Assembly: GCA_018806915.1 (NCBI GenBank)
Contig: JAGKQI010000085.1
Span: forward strand, 1-64,000
DNA: 64,000 nucleotides
From: Phytophthora colocasiae
Lineage: Eukaryota; Oomycota; Peronosporomycetes; Peronosporales; Peronosporaceae
Reading direction: 5' to 3'
The notes under the pieces are model-generated. The model saw nothing but the letters and a program-made list of their open reading frames with translations. It did not search any database and was not told the origin of the DNA. The position numbers and the translations under genes were made by a program. Positions 29,852 to 39,924 of this stretch are shown in pieces. The first letter of the stretch is position 1. Every line of letters begins with the position of its first letter.

Positions 29852-32800
29852 CTATCTCATCCGAGTTGACAGCGGCGCCTTCTCGTCAAAATCTTCCAGA
29901 GTGCTCGCATTCACAAACGGCTTGAACAGGTACGTAGTGGTTCCATTCGGTCCGGTCGTAGTCGTTACTCCCGTCGACGTGTCTTCAAAAGAGCTGCTAT
30001 CGGAGCTTCCAGAGTCGGAGTCACTGTCAGAGTCGGAGCTTGAACTGGACGAGCTTGGATCGTCCGAAGGCCGTCTCCGTCTGGAGACTGACCGCTTAGA
30101 AGACTGGCCCTTACTTGAAGAAGAGCTCTTCCTCAGTGCGTCTGTCCCGTTCCTCGACGCTCCTCTCCGGGATCCATTTCCTGGCGCATCTCTTCGAGGT
30201 CTAGCTTCAGATGATCCTCTCCGTTCGTCACTTGTCTTCCTTGCCTTGCCGTCTTGGTGCTTCCTCGACTCAGGAGTCTTGGGCGCCTTCGTCTCGCTAG
30301 AGACAACTTTGAGGGCGGCGGCCAGTTGAGCGGCAAATGTTTCGTCAGGGTTCCGATCATCTGTTTTCTGGGATTCCGTATGGAATGTGCTCTGGGATGG
30401 GGCACTGGATACTGGGTGTAAAGTTGCCAAATCAGAAGATGTCCCACCTTGAGTTGCACTAACGGATGGCTCTGACGTCTTTGCCTTTAAGTCGCGAATT
30501 TGCGAGGCCAAGAACTTCTGCACCGCCGTCGACATCTCACGCTCCTTCTTCCTCGCAGCCTCGGACGCCTCCAGCTCGCGCTGAAGGTCGAACACCTTCC
30601 GGTCATCAGACGAGTTACGCTTCGACTTGGTGCTCTTCTTCTTATGACGTTGCTCTCTGGATAAACGCTCTGCGGAATGATCTTCATCAGGACGTGGCTC
30701 TGCTGGGACGACTTGCGTAGTGGTAAACACTTGAGTCGGCTCCTGCTTCGGGAACATCCCTTGAATTCTCGAGTCCAGCAAGCGCTCCAATTTGGAATCC
30801 AGGTCGCTTGACATCTTCTGTAGCGCCGACCCTTGCTGGTCTTCCATTCGTGCCATCACCTTCTGCAGCTGGAACATCGTGTTCAGCGCGACTTGTGTGG
30901 AACCAGAGCTAGCTGACTTGGACGAACGCTCCGACCTGGCAGATTCACTGGGACTCTCACGACGTCGGCCTTCGGGCTTCAGTTCATCATGTGCCTCAGA
31001 AGATCTAGCTTGACGGGCTTCTCGAGCTGCCTCTCGCCGTTTTGGAGAAGGCTTGGCACGCTTCTCTTTCTTCCGGTCAGCCTTCGAGTCTAGCACGACA
31101 TCTTTGCGACTCACATCCTCACGGGCCCCACTTGGATTTCCATGCGTGATCTGAAAAGCCATTCCAGAATCCATCGACGTTGGTCCTCCGAAGCTCCGAG
31201 CCGACATCGCCATGGGCGTGAATCTGGAGAAGGGCATATGACTGCCCCCACTCCTACTCATCCCGAATCCCGAAGAATCAGAAGTGCTTTCTCGCGAAGT
31301 TCGCGATCCTGATGTAGCGCTCGCCATGGACTCACTGGAACCTCCCGAAGATGCAAACATACTCGAAGATCGAGCCGAGTTCGTGCGTTCCGAAGAGACT
31401 CTGCTGGATGACATGGCGCTCTTGGACGACTGGTCACCCTGGTTCGCCTCCAGATTCCGCAGTACCGATGACGGCACAGACGGCAGCGAAGATGACGCGG
31501 GCGACGGGATGGACGATGGCGCTCTGGGCATGACCCGTTGAAGACGCTTCGGCTGGGCCTCCCCTTGAGGTGGCCCTCTTGGACTTCGCGTCTTACGGAA
31601 ACCTGCCAACTGGAGCTGTCTTGCAAAGTCTTGACCGAGTAGTGCTATCTCGTAATCCGAAATGACAACACCTTTATCTTGGCGAAACACTTCTGGATGT
31701 TGTTGATATAATCCTTGTCTTCCAGAAGTCTCCAAAATTCTGATGTACTCGTGAGCACGGAGCATAACTTGTCTCCACTCGATCATCTCAACCACAAGCA
31801 ACCGAAACACGTCACCAACCACTTGTCGAACCAAATCCGGGTGGACCTTGAACACTCGCGTCCTAAACCATCCTGGAACCAAGTTGACGAAACTGAACCC
31901 AGCTTCGAATAGCATCGTTTGAAGAACAGCGATACACTCTCGTGGCGAAAACTCCGCAGGCGGGATCAGCGCACCTTGGACATCTTGAGCAACCCCGAAA
32001 GTCAGACGTTGTATCTGCAACTCTGAGATCCAAGCGTCAGTCTGAGCCGGCATAAGAATGCGACGGTTCAAGTATTCCGAAGTCATTGTGGCGGCTCCGA
32101 TGAACGGTTCGCACTCCAGGTAGACTTGCGGCCAGCCGTGATGGAACTCAGGTGGATAGTTCCTTTCGGAACTGTCCTGCTCCCAGCGTCGGACTTGAGC
32201 AGCCACATACTCCTTCGCTTGAACATCAGTCATTTGGGATTCAGGTGACATCCGTCCACCTTCTGGAGCTTCATGCATCTGAGTGTCTGAGATGTCAAAA
32301 CGGGGCGCTGCTTGGGCGGACACCACAGGCGCCTCCGAAAAACGCCAGTCATCCGGAGGCGGTGAATCTTCCGAAATTAATTGCGGCATCTCCACTTCCA
32401 TAGCGTCAGGCTGAGATACAAACCCGTCTTCAAGCACAGCTTCTTCACGAACTGGCGATAACGGGCGCACTTCAGTTTTGACTTCTGTCTTGAACTGCGA
32501 TGATTCTTCTCGGGCGTCCCCGACCGGAGCCATTCTTCCAGGTGGAGGAGAGTCCGGAACTCGATCCTCCATGGGGAACTCCACTTCGGCAGCTTCTTCC
32601 TCGGACACATCTGCTCTAGAGTCTTCAGCCTCACTTGGGACGGCGTCATACTCTTCTCCATCGGACTCCTCCAGGCCGGAGTCGTCCACCAGTGCATCAT
32701 CCGGACGCCTTTCGATGTCGGATTCAGACACTTCTTCTTCGTCCGGATCCTTGTCGGACCCAGACTCCTCCTGCTCAGGATCACCTTCTTCTCCTGAAGA

Positions 32801-32869
32801 CTCTTCCGAGCCACTATCCTCCTGACTCGCGTGGTGCGCGTCCAGTGAACACCTTCCAAGAGTTAGCAC
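29852..32869 (-). CDS. gag N-terminal part, very long and acidic, element D
   Basis: 1005 codons open from just after a TAA at 32870-32872 to TAG at 29852. The first 210 residues are very acidic (EEDSGSEESSGEEGDPEQEE). Residues about 215-430 form a folded-looking domain (AKEYVAAQVRRWEQDSSERN, PPAEFSPRECIAVLQTM, VPGWFRTRVFKVHPDLVRQV). Ser/Arg-rich sequence follows, with coiled coils near 645-700 (NTMFQLQKVMARMEDQQG) and 735-790, and a Ser/Asp repeat near 955. No ATG begins the frame; the first in-frame ATG is about 100 codons in (PMEDRVPD). GTAAGT at the very start resembles a splice donor, so an upstream exon or non-AUG start is possible. The N-terminal domain is not one I recognise. Confidence 0.8.
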   Translation of the reverse strand: MLTLGRCSLDAHHASQEDSGSEESSGEEGDPEQEESGSDKDPDEEEVSESDIERRPDDALVDDSGLEESDGEEYDAVPSEAEDSRADVSEEEAAEVEFPMEDRVPDSPPPGRMAPVGDAREESSQFKTEVKTEVRPLSPVREEAVLEDGFVSQPDAMEVEMPQLISEDSPPPDDWRFSEAPVVSAQAAPRFDISDTQMHEAPEGGRMSPESQMTDVQAKEYVAAQVRRWEQDSSERNYPPEFHHGWPQVYLECEPFIGAATMTSEYLNRRILMPAQTDAWISELQIQRLTFGVAQDVQGALIPPAEFSPRECIAVLQTMLFEAGFSFVNLVPGWFRTRVFKVHPDLVRQVVGDVFRLLVVEMIEWRQVMLRAHEYIRILETSGRQGLYQQHPEVFRQDKGVVISDYEIALLGQDFARQLQLAGFRKTRSPRGPPQGEAQPKRLQRVMPRAPSSIPSPASSSLPSVPSSVLRNLEANQGDQSSKSAMSSSRVSSERTNSARSSSMFASSGGSSESMASATSGSRTSRESTSDSSGFGMSRSGGSHMPFSRFTPMAMSARSFGGPTSMDSGMAFQITHGNPSGAREDVSRKDVVLDSKADRKKEKRAKPSPKRREAAREARQARSSEAHDELKPEGRRRESPSESARSERSSKSASSGSTQVALNTMFQLQKVMARMEDQQGSALQKMSSDLDSKLERLLDSRIQGMFPKQEPTQVFTTTQVVPAEPRPDEDHSAERLSREQRHKKKSTKSKRNSSDDRKVFDLQRELEASEAARKKEREMSTAVQKFLASQIRDLKAKTSEPSVSATQGGTSSDLATLHPVSSAPSQSTFHTESQKTDDRNPDETFAAQLAAALKVVSSETKAPKTPESRKHQDGKARKTSDERRGSSEARPRRDAPGNGSRRGASRNGTDALRKSSSSSKGQSSKRSVSRRRRPSDDPSSSSSSSDSDSDSDSGSSDSSSFEDTSTGVTTTTGPNGTTTYLFKPFVNASTLEDFDEKAPLSTRMR

Positions 32870-33479
32870 TTACGCCCTTGGTGGCAAATTGAACTCTCTT
32901 TAATGTATAATAGCTAGCACTAGCTAAACATGCAAAAATATACTTGGTTTCACTATGTAGTAGGGGCGTCTCATCAGGAAGAGGCTTGTGTTTCAGTAGA
33001 ATACCATAGAGTCGAAGAACATGGAAGAATTCCAGCTGGCTCCGGACACATCATCGTCGGTCGTCTTGGTCGGTCGGAAATATATGAGCTTGAGTATACT
33101 CGAAATTCAACCAAGATACTGGGTACAAATCAGACAGTCTCCGATAGTCAAACGTTACCCTCCACTTCGAACCTTCGACTTGATAATTTGGGTCTCGCAT
33201 ATACTTCAAAAATAGAACCCCTTGGTCATGGCGTTACCGAACAGTCACTTGGTTTCGGTGTTCGAATCATCCGGAGTGTATCTTCCGGAGTATGTCAGGA
33301 TCTTTTCAAGTCGTTTCCATCTTTTGGAGTCGGCAACCCCTTCCCAGGCTTGCCCTTGTCCCTTGGCACCCACAATTGTGCCTTAACCCTGAAATCATTT
33401 GGACCAGTAATATCCTCAATGCCGCTCTGGCTCTGAGATCCGGCAGTCCATAGAAAATTTGCAGAGTCACAGCTTCACA
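32870..33479 (-). repeat. 5' terminal region (LTR or part of it) of element D
   Basis: Starts TGTGAAGC at 33479, the same terminus as E at 47655, which fixes the element end. It runs without a coding region to the start of gag. No 3' copy is available for D or E, so the inner LTR edge and primer site are not defined. An opposite-strand open frame of 168 codons (32930-33436) is also open in E (195 codons), but most differences change amino acids, so I do not call it a gene. Confidence 0.7.
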
Positions 33480-33875
33480 ATCAGGCCACCTGAGGAGTCT
33501 GCGTCGGGCCTGGGGCTGAGCTTGATCCGGAGCTGATCTCGTACTTAAACAGGAGGGGATCACTACGTGATCCCGCTTCGCCGCCGCCCGGGGAATCAAG
33601 ATCATGTTGTTAGAAGGCTCCAGGGCGCCGGGGTGAACCGTGAGCCAAGATCGTGCTCACTTGGGATCCCACCATTGCCGATCGCGCAAGGGCACCCTTG
33701 ATCTCCTCATTCTCCTACCCGGTAGAACTCGGATCGCCAACGAACCGTGCTCCGCTAGGCCTTCCGTAGGTGTCTCCGCTGCCTGTTCCCCGGCGGGACC
33801 CATCGTACCTTCGCCTGATTCGACTCAGATCTGGGTATCACAGGTCCCCCCTGTCGCTTGTTCTGGCTCTCTTCG
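33480..33875 (-). repeat. 3' LTR fragment of element C
   Basis: 396 bp, corresponding base for base in length to 47259-47654 of the 5' LTR with a handful of substitutions. It is cut at 33480 by the 5' end of element D. The inner edge (CTCTTCG, 33875) is where the two LTR copies stop matching; a purine run (GAAGAGAG on the minus strand) lies at this edge and may be the polypurine tract. Confidence 0.85.
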
Positions 33876-33971
33876 GCTTCGTGGCTGATATCGCTTCTCC
33901 GGGAAAGATCTTCGTCCGCTTCACCACATCCGCCCCCAGCACGTAAGTTGGGCTGCTGCAGCTCACTTCGG

Positions 33972-33988
33972 GCTTATTTCTACATTTG
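33972..33988 (+). promoter_or_regulatory. Initiator-like motif upstream of the accessory gene of C
   Basis: GCTTATTTCTACATTTG lies 44 bases before the ATG at 34032 and at the position aligned with the A/B motif. It fits the oomycete initiator/flanking pattern with one substitution and one extra spacer base. Surrounding bases have changed more than the motif. Confidence 0.45.
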
Positions 33989-34031
33989 CCACCTGGGACA
34001 CAAGTCGTTCAAGCACCATCGACCTTCCACG

Positions 34032-36828
34032 ATGTCTGATCTTCCTTCTTCGCCTCCTTCGACGCCAAGGACCCCCTCAAGTGAGCGCTCGATCCAATCC
34101 GCTCAATCGACCGCCTCACGTTTCTCCACCCCCGGTGCGAACCCTGAACTGGTCACCTTGCGAGCGAGACTGCCCCACAGCCAACGGATGCGTGAGACCC
34201 TGGGTCGTGATCGAGACCACCTGGATGAAACCGTACGCCGGTTGCGGTCCGACATGGAGGATATGGAGCGCTTTCGGGACGATCAAGCAGAGGAGATCTT
34301 GCGTCGGAATGCTGAAATCGCTCGTCTGCGGTCGGGGACCGGAGATACAATCAGTGGGGACGCGATCGTCGCTTTGCAAGCCCAGCGAACCCAGCATGAC
34401 GCCGAGCGACGAGATTTCGAGCAGCGAATGGACCGGATCCAGGCGCAGCTAGATTCCGCGCTCGAGGATCTCGACTCCTGACTGGCGGAACTCCGCGAGG
34501 CCGGAGAAGCCGAGATCGAACTCCGGGACAGGCTCCGGGATCGTGACCGGGAACTCGCCGCCGTGCGCTACGACCTCACCCTCGCTCAACATAGCCTCGA
34601 CCGCCGGCAGAGGGATGATTCGCGCCCAGGTCAGCAGGCTGTTACGGCCACACCTGGCGGTCAGGCTCACGTCTCCACTGGAAAGCTCACTTGAGGTTGG
34701 AGCTGACCAGGGCCCAAAATGAATTGCTCACCGCACGAGCCGAGATCGCGTATCTGGAACGTGAAGCGGAGGACCGTAAGGCTGAGCTGGCCCGGGCACA
34801 CTTCGCCCTGGAGGATGTGCCTGCATCGGATTCGCGCGTTCAACCTGCGGACGCGGCTACCGACGTCGCCGCTATCTCCAGTCTGGAGCAAGATCTAGCG
34901 GACGCCTTGGGAAATCTGGAAATAATCCAGTACGACCGGGACCAGCTCTCTGTCAAGCATCGTGCCGCGGTCGTCGAGCGAGATCAGGCCATCGCGGACC
35001 GAGACCAGGCCCACCTCGACCGGGTTCGAGTGGTGCAAGATCTCGATCGAGTCACGGCGGATCGAGATCGGATCCAGGTCGACCTGGACGCCGCCTCCCA
35101 AGATCGCTTGTCGGCCCTCGCGGACCTTGACGTGGCTCGTTCTGCCCGGGTCGTGGCTACACAGGAACTCAACCAGCTCCAGCAGCAGAACTCAGAGCTC
35201 CGACAGGCCCACCTGGACGCTGATTATGCTGAAGCTGAACAACAGCTGCATCACGCCGAGGATTCCTCTGCTCGGTTGTCCTCGTGGATCGCGGATCGAC
35301 GGGCGGATCGTGCCACCAAAAGATCTCGGAGCGCCTTCGCTTCCCCCGCCGTCCCTCCTTCTTCACGCAAGCGTCCAGCTCGGAGCTCCTCAGCCCCCCG
35401 TGATCAAGGAACTGCTGCTACCGGAGCCGCCGGGTCAACCCAGCCCGCCCTGCCAACGGTGGTTCCGACCCCAGCAGGACCAACGGCGAGCCCGCTGGAT
35501 CTGTTGCTGGATCAAGCTTCCGGGCAAACCGGAGAGGAGGAAACCGATACTCCAGCCCCTGATCAGACCCCAGTACCGGCTGATCAGCCCGGATCGGTCC
35601 CAACCAATGGTGACTCGCAGGACGAAGAGGAAGGAGATTCCGACTACGACCCCAACCACACATTCTCATCGCCGTCCGAAGAGGACGAGAGTCCGGAACC
35701 CGGCAATGGAACTAGTCCTGAGGCTGAATCGGAACATTCCAATGAGGCGGAGGACTCCGAGGAGGACGATGCTTTACGCATGGGTCGCCAACTATCTATC
35801 TCGACGCACCGGCGCGAGTCCGGTCAGGTTCCGAGAGGCCGATCTTCTGGCGCTCGTGGATCGGGGCCTCCGGACGGCTCAAGCCCATCTTCAGATGGAC
35901 CAGGCCCACCGTCTCCGGGATCACCTCCGGGTTCCCCGGCGCCGCCGTCACCCCCTCTCGGCGGTTCTCCGCCCCTCGGGCTCCAACCCCCTCTGTTCCC
36001 GGTCGCCTCTTTCGTCCCAGGGTACGATCGGCAGCGTACCTTCGCGGCCGCGGATGTCGAACCGTGGGATCCGCAGGTGATCGGGCAGTATTCGATCGTG
36101 GGTCTGATTGCCAACTCTCTGGCCAAGCGGTTGTTGATCCCCTCGGGTTGGCTGTTCCCTTCTCGGATGCAGGCTGGGCTCGCGCCGACTCCCGGCACCG
36201 ACTATCTCAACGAGTTGATCACGGGTGTGAACGTGCTCGATCTGATGGCCCGGGAGCCGTGGAACGACTTCGCGAATCCGGGTCCCCTCACGTTCAACCT
36301 CGATCTACATGAGAGGGAGGGAACACCCCTCGCGGTTTTGGCTGCCACTTATCGCGCCCTGGAGGAACGGCACGGTCAGGCGTTTGGGAGGCCACCCATA
36401 ATCTCGAGATCACCTCTGCCATGCAAGCGGCCGATCTCGAACTGCAGCGGTATTACGTCGCCCGCAAGTCCAGGCGGAGTCATGCCGGGTCTGCTTGGCG
36501 TCAATTCCTCGCCTCCTTCCCCGCCATGATGCGCAATTAGTGGTTTGACCTCGACATCCTGTTGGATCCGCTCTTCCTTCACCTCCCCATTCCGGCAGTG
36601 GATGCGGTCCGTTGGTATCCCGGTGTGGTCTCTCGGCGTGCCAACCGGGCGGATCCCAACGCGAACGTTCCAGAGCCAGCGAACCTGATCGAGGCTCTGG
36701 AGGAGTGTGATGAGGCGGATCCGTGGCGTAACCAGTATCGGCAAGACCCAGTCAACCACCCCGCTACCGGGATTCCCCGCCTTATCGGCAAGTTCGATCC
36801 TCCTCCCGCTGGGGCCGCTTCTCTGTAA
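34032..36828 (+). pseudogene. Antisense accessory gene of element C
   Basis: Starts MSDLPSSPPSTPRTPSSERS. Coiled coil from about residue 55 (MERFRDDQAEEILRRNAEIA) runs through an in-frame TGA at 34479-34481 and a frame change near 34690 into a further coil (34691-35290). An acidic/Pro linker (EDEEEGDSDYDPNHTFSSPSEED type) follows. The C-terminal domain (from about 36000) has VPGYDRQRTFAAADVEPWDP, IVGLIANSLAKRLLIPSGWL, LITGVNVLDLMAREPWNDF and PLTFNLDLHEREGT. After an indel near 36390 it gives QAFWEATHNLEI, then VRWYPGVVSRRAN and EADPWRNQYRQDP, ending at 36828. Three breaks, two of them single-base. Conservation with B despite strong DNA divergence argues for past protein-level selection. Confidence 0.72.
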
Positions 36829-37204
36829 GTCGTGCTAACTGCCGGTAACGTGATCACCTGCAACAAGGCACGGGGCTTCTCCCCGGGACCGGACTCGGAA
36901 CCTCCAGCTAGGGCTGTTCTGCATACTTCATTTCCATTCGTGATTCTCGTAATCTCCATTCGTGATTCTCGTAATCTTCATTTCCATTCGTAATTCTCGT
37001 AATCTTCATTGTACTCAATCGTTTTGAGAACATGATCCTCCTTTGTCTCCATCTCGACATTCAGGATCACCATTTCTCCGACGTCAAATTCCCTGCTCAC
37101 ATGCATATACACAAATATAAAATTCTCACCCTGATCTGGATTTTACTCCGCATCAGACTCCTCGATCACGGCAAAGCAACCCTGTTGCTTCACCCAACAT
37201 CCAT
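36829..37204. other. Convergent spacer of element C with 22-bp tandem repeats
   Basis: No gene. Three copies of a CCATTCGTGATTCTCGTAAT-type 22-bp unit at 36934-36955, 36956-36977 and 36984-37005 (the third with one change and a 6-base gap). The A/B spacer has a different tandem pair in the same place. The motif ACATGCATATAC is shared by both spacers. Confidence 0.6.
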
Positions 37205-38284
37205 CTACCTCTCTTCGTGCGACTGCATCACGCCAAATCGGTTTCGATTCACATGATTCCCCAGGAACGCACTTAGTATGGCTCCACAGTTGAGATCAGC
37301 TTCATCGAACCAAGTCGGTTCATCATAACCGACCCAATGCACCAGAAATTCCCGGTAGATTCTGCCATAGCGGGTCCTTTTCCCGCTCCGCATATCGGAA
37401 ATTCGCTCGACTTCGTACTCATTGGCTTCCAGATCTGGGATCCAACTATCCTCCGGTAGTAAGGTCTCGTCTAAATCCAGGCGATCTGCCTCATCTACTA
37501 TCAGCTCTACTCGGAGTCGGTCGGGGAAACTCCGCACCAGCTTCAACTTCGAGACATGAATTATCGGGAAAATTTGGTATCCCGATCCCGCAATCTCCAG
37601 CTTGATCGTGAACTCATTAATCTTCTCTGCCACTGGGAACAGGCCATGCCACAGATGTGCCAGCTTGCGCGCGTAACCTTCTCTCACCCGATCCAGGTAC
37701 AACCAAACCCGGGATCCGGCTTCGATCTGGTGAAGATCAACCCCTTCATTATGCCGATCAGCTCGTCCAGCGATCGCTTCCCGCAACCGAGCATTGACTT
37801 GTTCCCGTGATTGCTGATAGTACCTCTGGACCCTATATCGCCACCGACGAGGGTCGCGATCGTGATGCCTGGTGGACCCAACTGGTATCGTGGCCTCCAA
37901 CGTCGACCTCGGATCCCACCCGTGTACCAGATAATGAGGGGTATCCCCCCGGATCCGGTCGTGGGCAGTGTTGATCGCAAACGTTAACCGCTCAGCGTAC
38001 TCATCCCAGTCCTTCTGATCAAGATCCTGGACATACATCTTGATCGCCCTCGTTGCAGTCTGTACCATTCGCTCCGCTGTTCCATTGGCTTGGGGGCGAT
38101 ATGCCATCGTTGCTCGCTGCCGTTGTCCTAATATCCTGTTGAAAGATCGGAAGAAGTCGGACATAAAACCCGGTTCCCGATCGTGTCGGATGATCTCGCT
38201 GGCACCAAACCTTCGGAACACGCACTCCTCATAAGATTCCGCGATCGTTTGGGCGGACCGAGAGGAACTGGCCTTGGCGATCAC
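37205..38284 (-). CDS. Integrase core and chromodomain, element C
   Basis: Uninterrupted frame of 359 residues, the reference for this family's integrase end. RHDREPGFMS carries the second catalytic Asp and NGTAERMVQ the Glu; the first Asp (MDHIPSLP) lies just upstream in another frame because of a small deletion near 38310. It then reads RGDTPHYLVHGWDPRST, the segment that A and B have lost to indels. GPY/F-like LAHLWHGLFPVAEKINEF and a chromodomain (EYEVERI, VHWVGYDEPTWF) follow, ending at MQSHEER. Confidence 0.93.
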   Translation of the reverse strand: MIAKASSSRSAQTIAESYEECVFRRFGASEIIRHDREPGFMSDFFRSFNRILGQRQRATMAYRPQANGTAERMVQTATRAIKMYVQDLDQKDWDEYAERLTFAINTAHDRIRGDTPHYLVHGWDPRSTLEATIPVGSTRHHDRDPRRWRYRVQRYYQQSREQVNARLREAIAGRADRHNEGVDLHQIEAGSRVWLYLDRVREGYARKLAHLWHGLFPVAEKINEFTIKLEIAGSGYQIFPIIHVSKLKLVRSFPDRLRVELIVDEADRLDLDETLLPEDSWIPDLEANEYEVERISDMRSGKRTRYGRIYREFLVHWVGYDEPTWFDEADLNCGAILSAFLGNHVNRNRFGVMQSHEER

Positions 38285-39924
38285 ATATCCCGAGAACAGA
38301 TCGACCCAATCAGCAACTCGGTGTTTCCCTTATCTGATCTGGGCAAGGACGGTATATGATCCATCGCTATAATCTGAAATGGGTTGGTCGCCTGCAAATT
38401 TACTGGGGACTCGCCTTGGATAGTAGGTCTACCTTTTCCCGTCTCACAATCCACACATTCACCCACATACCTCTGCACGCTCCGATAAAGTCCCCTCCAG
38501 TGGAAGTGACTCCGGATCCGTTGGTAGGTACGCCCGATTCCCTGGTGTCCGCCTTCGAGAGTCGTATGATAATGGTGAAGGACGTCCTGTTGTAGCGTTT
38601 CTGGGATCACCAGCTTCATCAGCCGGTCCCGATCAGCGTCTGACCTCGGCGTTGGAGGACAGTAAAAAAGCAGATCATGTTCGTCCACCTCGTAATCGGG
38701 CGCGATCTTGCTATAGGATCGTGATTCCGCTTGGGTGAGGTCCGTGGTCGGTCCGATCAGGTATTTCTTCAATCCCACAATCCAGGTTTCTTCATCCTGC
38801 GCTCGCTTGATCCGATCGACCCTCATCTCTCGGATCAGTTCCTCTTGTAGGACGGCAGCATCCGTCCTCATTCGAGCGGCCCGCGTAGTTACTGCGGACA
38901 CTCGGACCACCAGATCTTCAGTCTTGGGGATCAGGACCTCATCTAGTCGATTTAAGGTGACTAGATCCTGCTGGTCTTCCTCGGCGCGAACCTCGATCCC
39001 GCCTTGGCGTTGTAGAGCTGCGCTTGCCAGGCTGTCTGCACTCCCGTTCCAGTCTCTCTTCACATGAACCAGCTTGTGATCGCTCCATCCCTTCAGACGA
39101 TCTAGAGCCTTCTGCTTCAATATCGTTAATACTGGCGCTTTGCAATCGATCTCGCCACGAATCTGACGAATCACGAGATTTGAGTCACCACAGATTACCA
39201 GGCGACGACGATCCCGACCGGCGAGCATATCGAGCCCTAAGAGGAGCCCGTTGCATTCTGCCTCGTTAACTGTGAGGCCTTCGGCGTAACCGGATCTAGC
39301 GTCAGTTATCTCCCAACCAGGAAGTCTCCATACAATCGCGCTGAATGCGCCCCCACCTCGTTTGACCCGAGCTGATCCGTCAAAGCTTAACACCCACAGC
39401 TCCTTATCTTGACCCACCGTGGGCACTGGGGCTTGGATCCGGCGCTTCAGTTCCTTAAGGGGTGCGATCGCGATCAGGGCGTCGTCTACCTTCTCTCTGG
39501 GCGTCATGCTGGCCGCGATCGCCCCCAGTATCTCGTCTTCCCCTTTCGTACATTTCGTGATCTCAAGCGACCGTGGGGATAGGAGCGCAGACCATTGACC
39601 TAGGCGCCCTTGGAGACCGGCTGACTTGAACAACCAGGCAAGGGTGGAATGCCGGGTCAAGACCTTGATCCGGCGACCCACCAACATGGTGTAGTACAGA
39701 TCCAGGATCCGTAACAAGGCTAGCACTTCTTTCTCTGCAACATTGTAGTTCAGCTCGTTCGTTTTCAGGGTTCGGCTGGCGAACGCGACCGGGTGGTAGA
39801 CCTGGTCATGTTCTTGCGTCAACGCAGCGGAGATCGCCCAGTCGCTGGCATACACGATCAACACAGGCAATTTCGCCGTATCGAAGTGGCAGAGGACTGG
39901 AGTCGATGCGATCTTAGCATTCAA
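38281..39924 (-). CDS. RNase H, second RNase H and integrase zinc domain, element C
   Basis: 547 residues. The first RNase H begins at the left of a small deletion (39925; RAYRAFTAL of B is missing) with VYASDWAISAALTQ and NYNVAEKEVLALLRIL. The second RNase H (from about 165) has LSFDGSARVKRGGG, VNEAECNGLLLGL, ICGDSNLVIRQ and WNGSADSLASA. A linker with LIREMRVDRIKRAQDEE follows, then the integrase zinc region (HHYHTTLEGGHQG, CVDCETGKG) and AMDHIPSLP. It stops two codons into the core by frameshift. Confidence 0.92.
   Translation of the reverse strand: MNAKIASTPVLCHFDTAKLPVLIVYASDWAISAALTQEHDQVYHPVAFASRTLKTNELNYNVAEKEVLALLRILDLYYTMLVGRRIKVLTRHSTLAWLFKSAGLQGRLGQWSALLSPRSLEITKCTKGEDEILGAIAASMTPREKVDDALIAIAPLKELKRRIQAPVPTVGQDKELWVLSFDGSARVKRGGGAFSAIVWRLPGWEITDARSGYAEGLTVNEAECNGLLLGLDMLAGRDRRRLVICGDSNLVIRQIRGEIDCKAPVLTILKQKALDRLKGWSDHKLVHVKRDWNGSADSLASAALQRQGGIEVRAEEDQQDLVTLNRLDEVLIPKTEDLVVRVSAVTTRAARMRTDAAVLQEELIREMRVDRIKRAQDEETWIVGLKKYLIGPTTDLTQAESRSYSKIAPDYEVDEHDLLFYCPPTPRSDADRDRLMKLVIPETLQQDVLHHYHTTLEGGHQGIGRTYQRIRSHFHWRGLYRSVQRYVGECVDCETGKGRPTIQGESPVNLQATNPFQIIAMDHIPSLPRSDKGNTELLIGSICSRDM

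Larger units (their letters stand above)
25239..30146 (-). repeat. Tandem duplication of 2.46 kb within element D
   Basis: 25239-27687 and 27697-30146 are nearly identical (offset 2457-2459 bp). The unit covers the second half of gag and the whole protease. At the joint the 9-mer GCGTCTGTC occurs twice in a row (27679-27696). E has a single copy. A few percent of bases differ between the units, including TGG against TAG at one gag codon, so the second unit may come from a different family member. Confidence 0.85.
25035..33479 (-). mobile_element. Element D: second-family Ty3/gypsy element, 5' half only, with internal duplication
   Basis: From its 5' end (TGTGAAGC..., 33479) leftwards: terminal region, gag, protease, then a second copy of the gag end and protease, then the first bases of the pre-RT region, cut at 25035 by the LTR of B. 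RT, integrase and 3' LTR are missing here and would lie on the far side of A/B if B inserted into D. It is the reverse-complement sister of E (47655 onwards). The 5' terminus lies inside the 3' LTR of C. Confidence 0.9.

Noticed and set aside
32140..33480. Search for secreted RXLR or CRN effector genes, given the likely oomycete source
   Set aside because: No open frame in the window has a convincing signal peptide followed by such motifs.
33858..34031. In-frame upstream extension of the C accessory gene (MFWLSSASWL...)
   Set aside because: It starts inside the LTR edge, has no counterpart in A/B, and does not begin with ATG; the ATG at 34032 aligns with the B start.
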